From the NCBI RefSeq assembly GCF_008254045.1, contig NZ_CP042425.1, positions 2,976,001-3,040,000 of the forward strand: a DNA stretch of 64,000 nt, written 5' to 3'. Numbering within the stretch: position 1 is the first letter of the stretch; every line of letters starts with the position of its first letter. Made by a program: the position numbers and the translations under genes. This DNA comes from Limnoglobus roseus (GTDB taxonomy: Bacteria > Planctomycetota > Planctomycetia > Gemmatales > Gemmataceae). The notes under the pieces were generated by a model, which searched no databases, had not been told where the DNA came from, and saw only the letters and a program-made list of their open reading frames with translations. Positions 62,199 to 64,000 of this stretch are shown here, in pieces.

Positions 62199-62705
62199 TC
62201 AGCCCATCAGCACTTCGCGCTCGGCGGCGACGGCGGTTTCCGTCAGGTGGGCTGCGGTCACGCCGATGCGCTCGAAGCACTCGGCGACGATGCTGTTCGG
62301 CGTGCTGAACAGCGTGATGAGCAGGTCCATCTGCGACATACACGAGCGGCCGTAGTCGTGGGCCCGGCTGCTGGCGTCGCGGAGCAACCGCAGGACGTTG
62401 TCCGAGAAGAACTCGCGGTTCAAGAGCAGCGGTGGCACCGGCTCGGCTTCCTGGTAGAACAGGTCGCGGAACTGGTCGAGCAGTTTGTTCGTGTCCGCCC
62501 CCAGGCGCGACGACCACGCGGCCATGCCGGGGTCCGGGCAGGCGAGCAGGCCCATAAACAGGTGCGGCGTGCGAACGCTGTCCCAGTTCGTGGCCCGCGT
62601 GAAGCTCAAGGCTTCACGAAGGGCCTGGGCGGTGGCGTCATCAACCACGTCCGGCCGGAGCCGGCCGCTGATGAGGAAAATGTCTTCGTCAGGTTGGTCA
62701 GCCAT
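62199..62705 (-). CDS. stand-alone Clp N-terminal-like domain protein
   Basis: This encodes 168 residues. Two repeats of the Clp_N helical pattern are visible (ALREALSFTRATNWDSVRTP-HLFMGLL and VLRLLRDASSRAHDYGRSCM-SQMDLLITLF), as in the N-domain of ClpA/ClpB/ClpC. No AAA+ domain follows. Such proteins may act as adaptors or regulators of Clp machines. ATG 62705 (MADQPDED) is chosen over the one at 62720 by position only. Confidence 0.65.
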   Translation of the reverse strand: MADQPDEDIFLISGRLRPDVVDDATAQALREALSFTRATNWDSVRTPHLFMGLLACPDPGMAAWSSRLGADTNKLLDQFRDLFYQEAEPVPPLLLNREFFSDNVLRLLRDASSRAHDYGRSCMSQMDLLITLFSTPNSIVAECFERIGVTAAHLTETAVAAEREVLMG

Positions 62706-62958
62706 GGGGGACTCAGACAAGAAATTTGCGGAAATACGCGAAATCTACCCGTGCAGGGGATTATGCCGAGTGCAGGGGTTGCCCGCAAGGTGGTGTTGAA
62801 AACAGGGGTTGGATTTTCCTCGACGGTGTCGGGAACGGCCACAACACTTTCGAACGTATTTGCTGGGCCGTGAAGGGGAATTAACGACGGCCCGCCGGAC
62901 GTCGGAGATTCCGGCGACTTCCGGCGGGCTGTCATCTGCGGGATGAAATCGAAACCGC

Positions 62959-63717
62959 CTACCCGGCCAGGGTCGCGGCCAACGCGGCCGGTTGGGCCGA
63001 CTTCAGGCCGACGACGTTCATCACGGCGAGGGTCTGGTCGTGAAAGTAGTCGCCCGGTTGCTCGTGGTAGACCTTCTCCATCAACTCTTTCGCGATGGTC
63101 CGCAACCGTGGGGCGGTGAAACTCGCGACCGAGTCGCCGATTGGCTTCACGAACAGTTGCAGCGGCACGCTCGCCGTCGGGTCTTCGTTGTCGTAATCCG
63201 GCGTGATGAGTTCCAGCCCCTCGACCCACAGACCGCCGACTTTCTCGAAGGCCCGCACGCGGGCGTTCCACAGGCGGTGGGCCGCCTCGCCCTCGTCGGC
63301 CGTCGGCCGGTGGCTTTCCCAGATCACGAACGGCAGCGACTCGCCGGCGTAGGTCGCGTCGGCGGCGAAGGCCGTGAACATCGATTCGAACAGCCGCGAG
63401 CCGACGCCCTGCTTGCGGGCCTTCTCGGACACGCCGACGTAGCAGATGTAGCCGCCGAAACCGGGGATGAACGCCCCGTAGGCATAGCCCAGCAGCGCCT
63501 CGGGGTCGTCGAAGTTCGGGCCGGCCGTGGCGAGGATGAGGTGCTTCATCCAGCCCGTCGGCCGGCGGACGTTCTTCTCGCCGGCGGCCCGCTCGATCCA
63601 CATCCACGGGATGCGTTCGCCGGCGGCAATCGTGCCCTCGTACAGCCTTTCTGCGGCCGCGAGGACGGGCGTCCCTAACTCGGTCGGCTCCCAGCAATAG
63701 ACTTTAGAAAAGGCCAT
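62959..63717 (-). CDS. GNAT family acetyltransferase-like protein
   Basis: This encodes 252 residues. The acetyl-CoA-binding stretch reads GGYICYVGVSEKARKQGVGS-RLFESMF, with the R/Q-x-x-G-x-G/A pattern, preceded by ALLGYAYGAFIPGF. The C-terminal part (LRTIAKELMEKVYHEQPGDY) is an extra helical region beyond the usual GNAT length. It acetylates an unknown substrate. ATG 63717 is chosen because the frame before it is noncoding. Confidence 0.7.
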   Translation of the reverse strand: MAFSKVYCWEPTELGTPVLAAAERLYEGTIAAGERIPWMWIERAAGEKNVRRPTGWMKHLILATAGPNFDDPEALLGYAYGAFIPGFGGYICYVGVSEKARKQGVGSRLFESMFTAFAADATYAGESLPFVIWESHRPTADEGEAAHRLWNARVRAFEKVGGLWVEGLELITPDYDNEDPTASVPLQLFVKPIGDSVASFTAPRLRTIAKELMEKVYHEQPGDYFHDQTLAVMNVVGLKSAQPAALAATLAG

Positions 63718-63889
63718 ATCGTCACCGTGTGGCGTTGGTTTTTCTGCGGATGCGTTGCCTTCGTTCTGCTGGCGAATTCTACCGAGAGGTTCGGATTTCT
63801 CGGGTGTCCGACAATACTCCGGCGGCGGTAAGTTCGGGTGAAGGCCGCGTGAAGGCGGCTGGAACCTCCGGGCCGGGAAGGGAGTTACG

Positions 63890-64000
63890 ATGGGCAAAAA
63901 ATCTCCACAAAAGTACAGTTACGATTATCCCCGCCCGGCCTTGACCGTGGACGTGGTTCTCGTGTCCCGTGAGGGACGCCCCAAAATCCTCTTGATCCAA
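63890..64000 (+). CDS. NUDIX hydrolase, N-terminal part (runs off right edge)
   Basis: Thirty-seven residues are visible: GKKSPQKYSYDYPRPALTV then DVVLVSREGRPKILLIQ. The YPRPALTVDVVLV...LLIQ start is typical of NUDIX proteins of the ADP-ribose pyrophosphatase kind. The catalytic NUDIX box lies beyond the window. GGGAAGGGAG before the ATG is a plausible ribosome site. Confidence 0.6.
   Translation, partial: MGKKSPQKYSYDYPRPALTVDVVLVSREGRPKILLIQ

Overview
The window is high-GC (about 65%) bacterial DNA that looks like a planctomycete of the family Gemmataceae. The evidence is a DUF1580 protein, two copies of a short Gemmata-type family starting MTEAEW, a Uma2 nuclease, FG-GAP and prenyltransferase-repeat secreted proteins, and a REP-associated transposase. 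This assignment rests on family recognition only.

Bases 1-4172 are a decayed tract. A secreted-protein gene runs off the left edge, followed by three small ORFs (one histone H1-like), an ion-channel fragment, a WD40 fragment and a dead tyrosine integrase. The integrase has a nonsense codon, has lost its C-terminal catalytic block, and is joined to the WD40 fragment. It sits beside a displaced 3' piece of a tRNA-Arg gene.

Bases 4173-35354 are an integrated element of about 31 kb, bounded by an identical 47-bp repeat (4126-4172 and 35308-35354). The right copy lies inside an intact tRNA-Arg(CCU) gene. The element carries its own integrase at the right end (one-base frameshift), arm-type repeats at both ends, and an XRE repressor with a divergent promoter and two palindromic operators. 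An early leftward-to-rightward set follows (SWIM protein, small proteins, excisionase-like HTH, ParB-like protein). A cargo zone comes next (MTEAEW pair, SprT-like protease, DUF2071, two receiver proteins, secreted proteins). A replication module has an initiator gene containing iterons and a DnaB helicase. A compact phage-tail module encodes DUF1580, the G and GT tail assembly chaperones with an A_AAA_AAG slippery site, and a tape-measure protein. No terminase large subunit, portal, capsid or baseplate gene is visible, so it is either a reduced prophage or a satellite-like element.

Bases 35397-64000 are ordinary chromosome. A SAM-I riboswitch precedes threonine synthase. Downstream on the same strand come a ThiS/MoaD-like sulfur carrier, an E1-like ThiF/MoeB enzyme and a class V cysteine desulfurase, which together suggest a sulfur-carrier route to a sulfur amino acid. 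Then follow a nucleoside transporter, a prenyltransferase-repeat protein, a rhodanese, a phosphoesterase/FG-GAP protein, a UbiD decarboxylase, a MASE1 hybrid histidine kinase, a REP-flanked transposase, a DUF429 protein, MoaC, a polyprenyl synthase, a SWIM-ligase-WGR protein, an aldehyde dehydrogenase, a halogenase-like flavoprotein, a second DUF2071 protein, a Clp-N protein, a GNAT acetyltransferase and the start of a NUDIX gene. Several gene ends carry long perfect palindromes.
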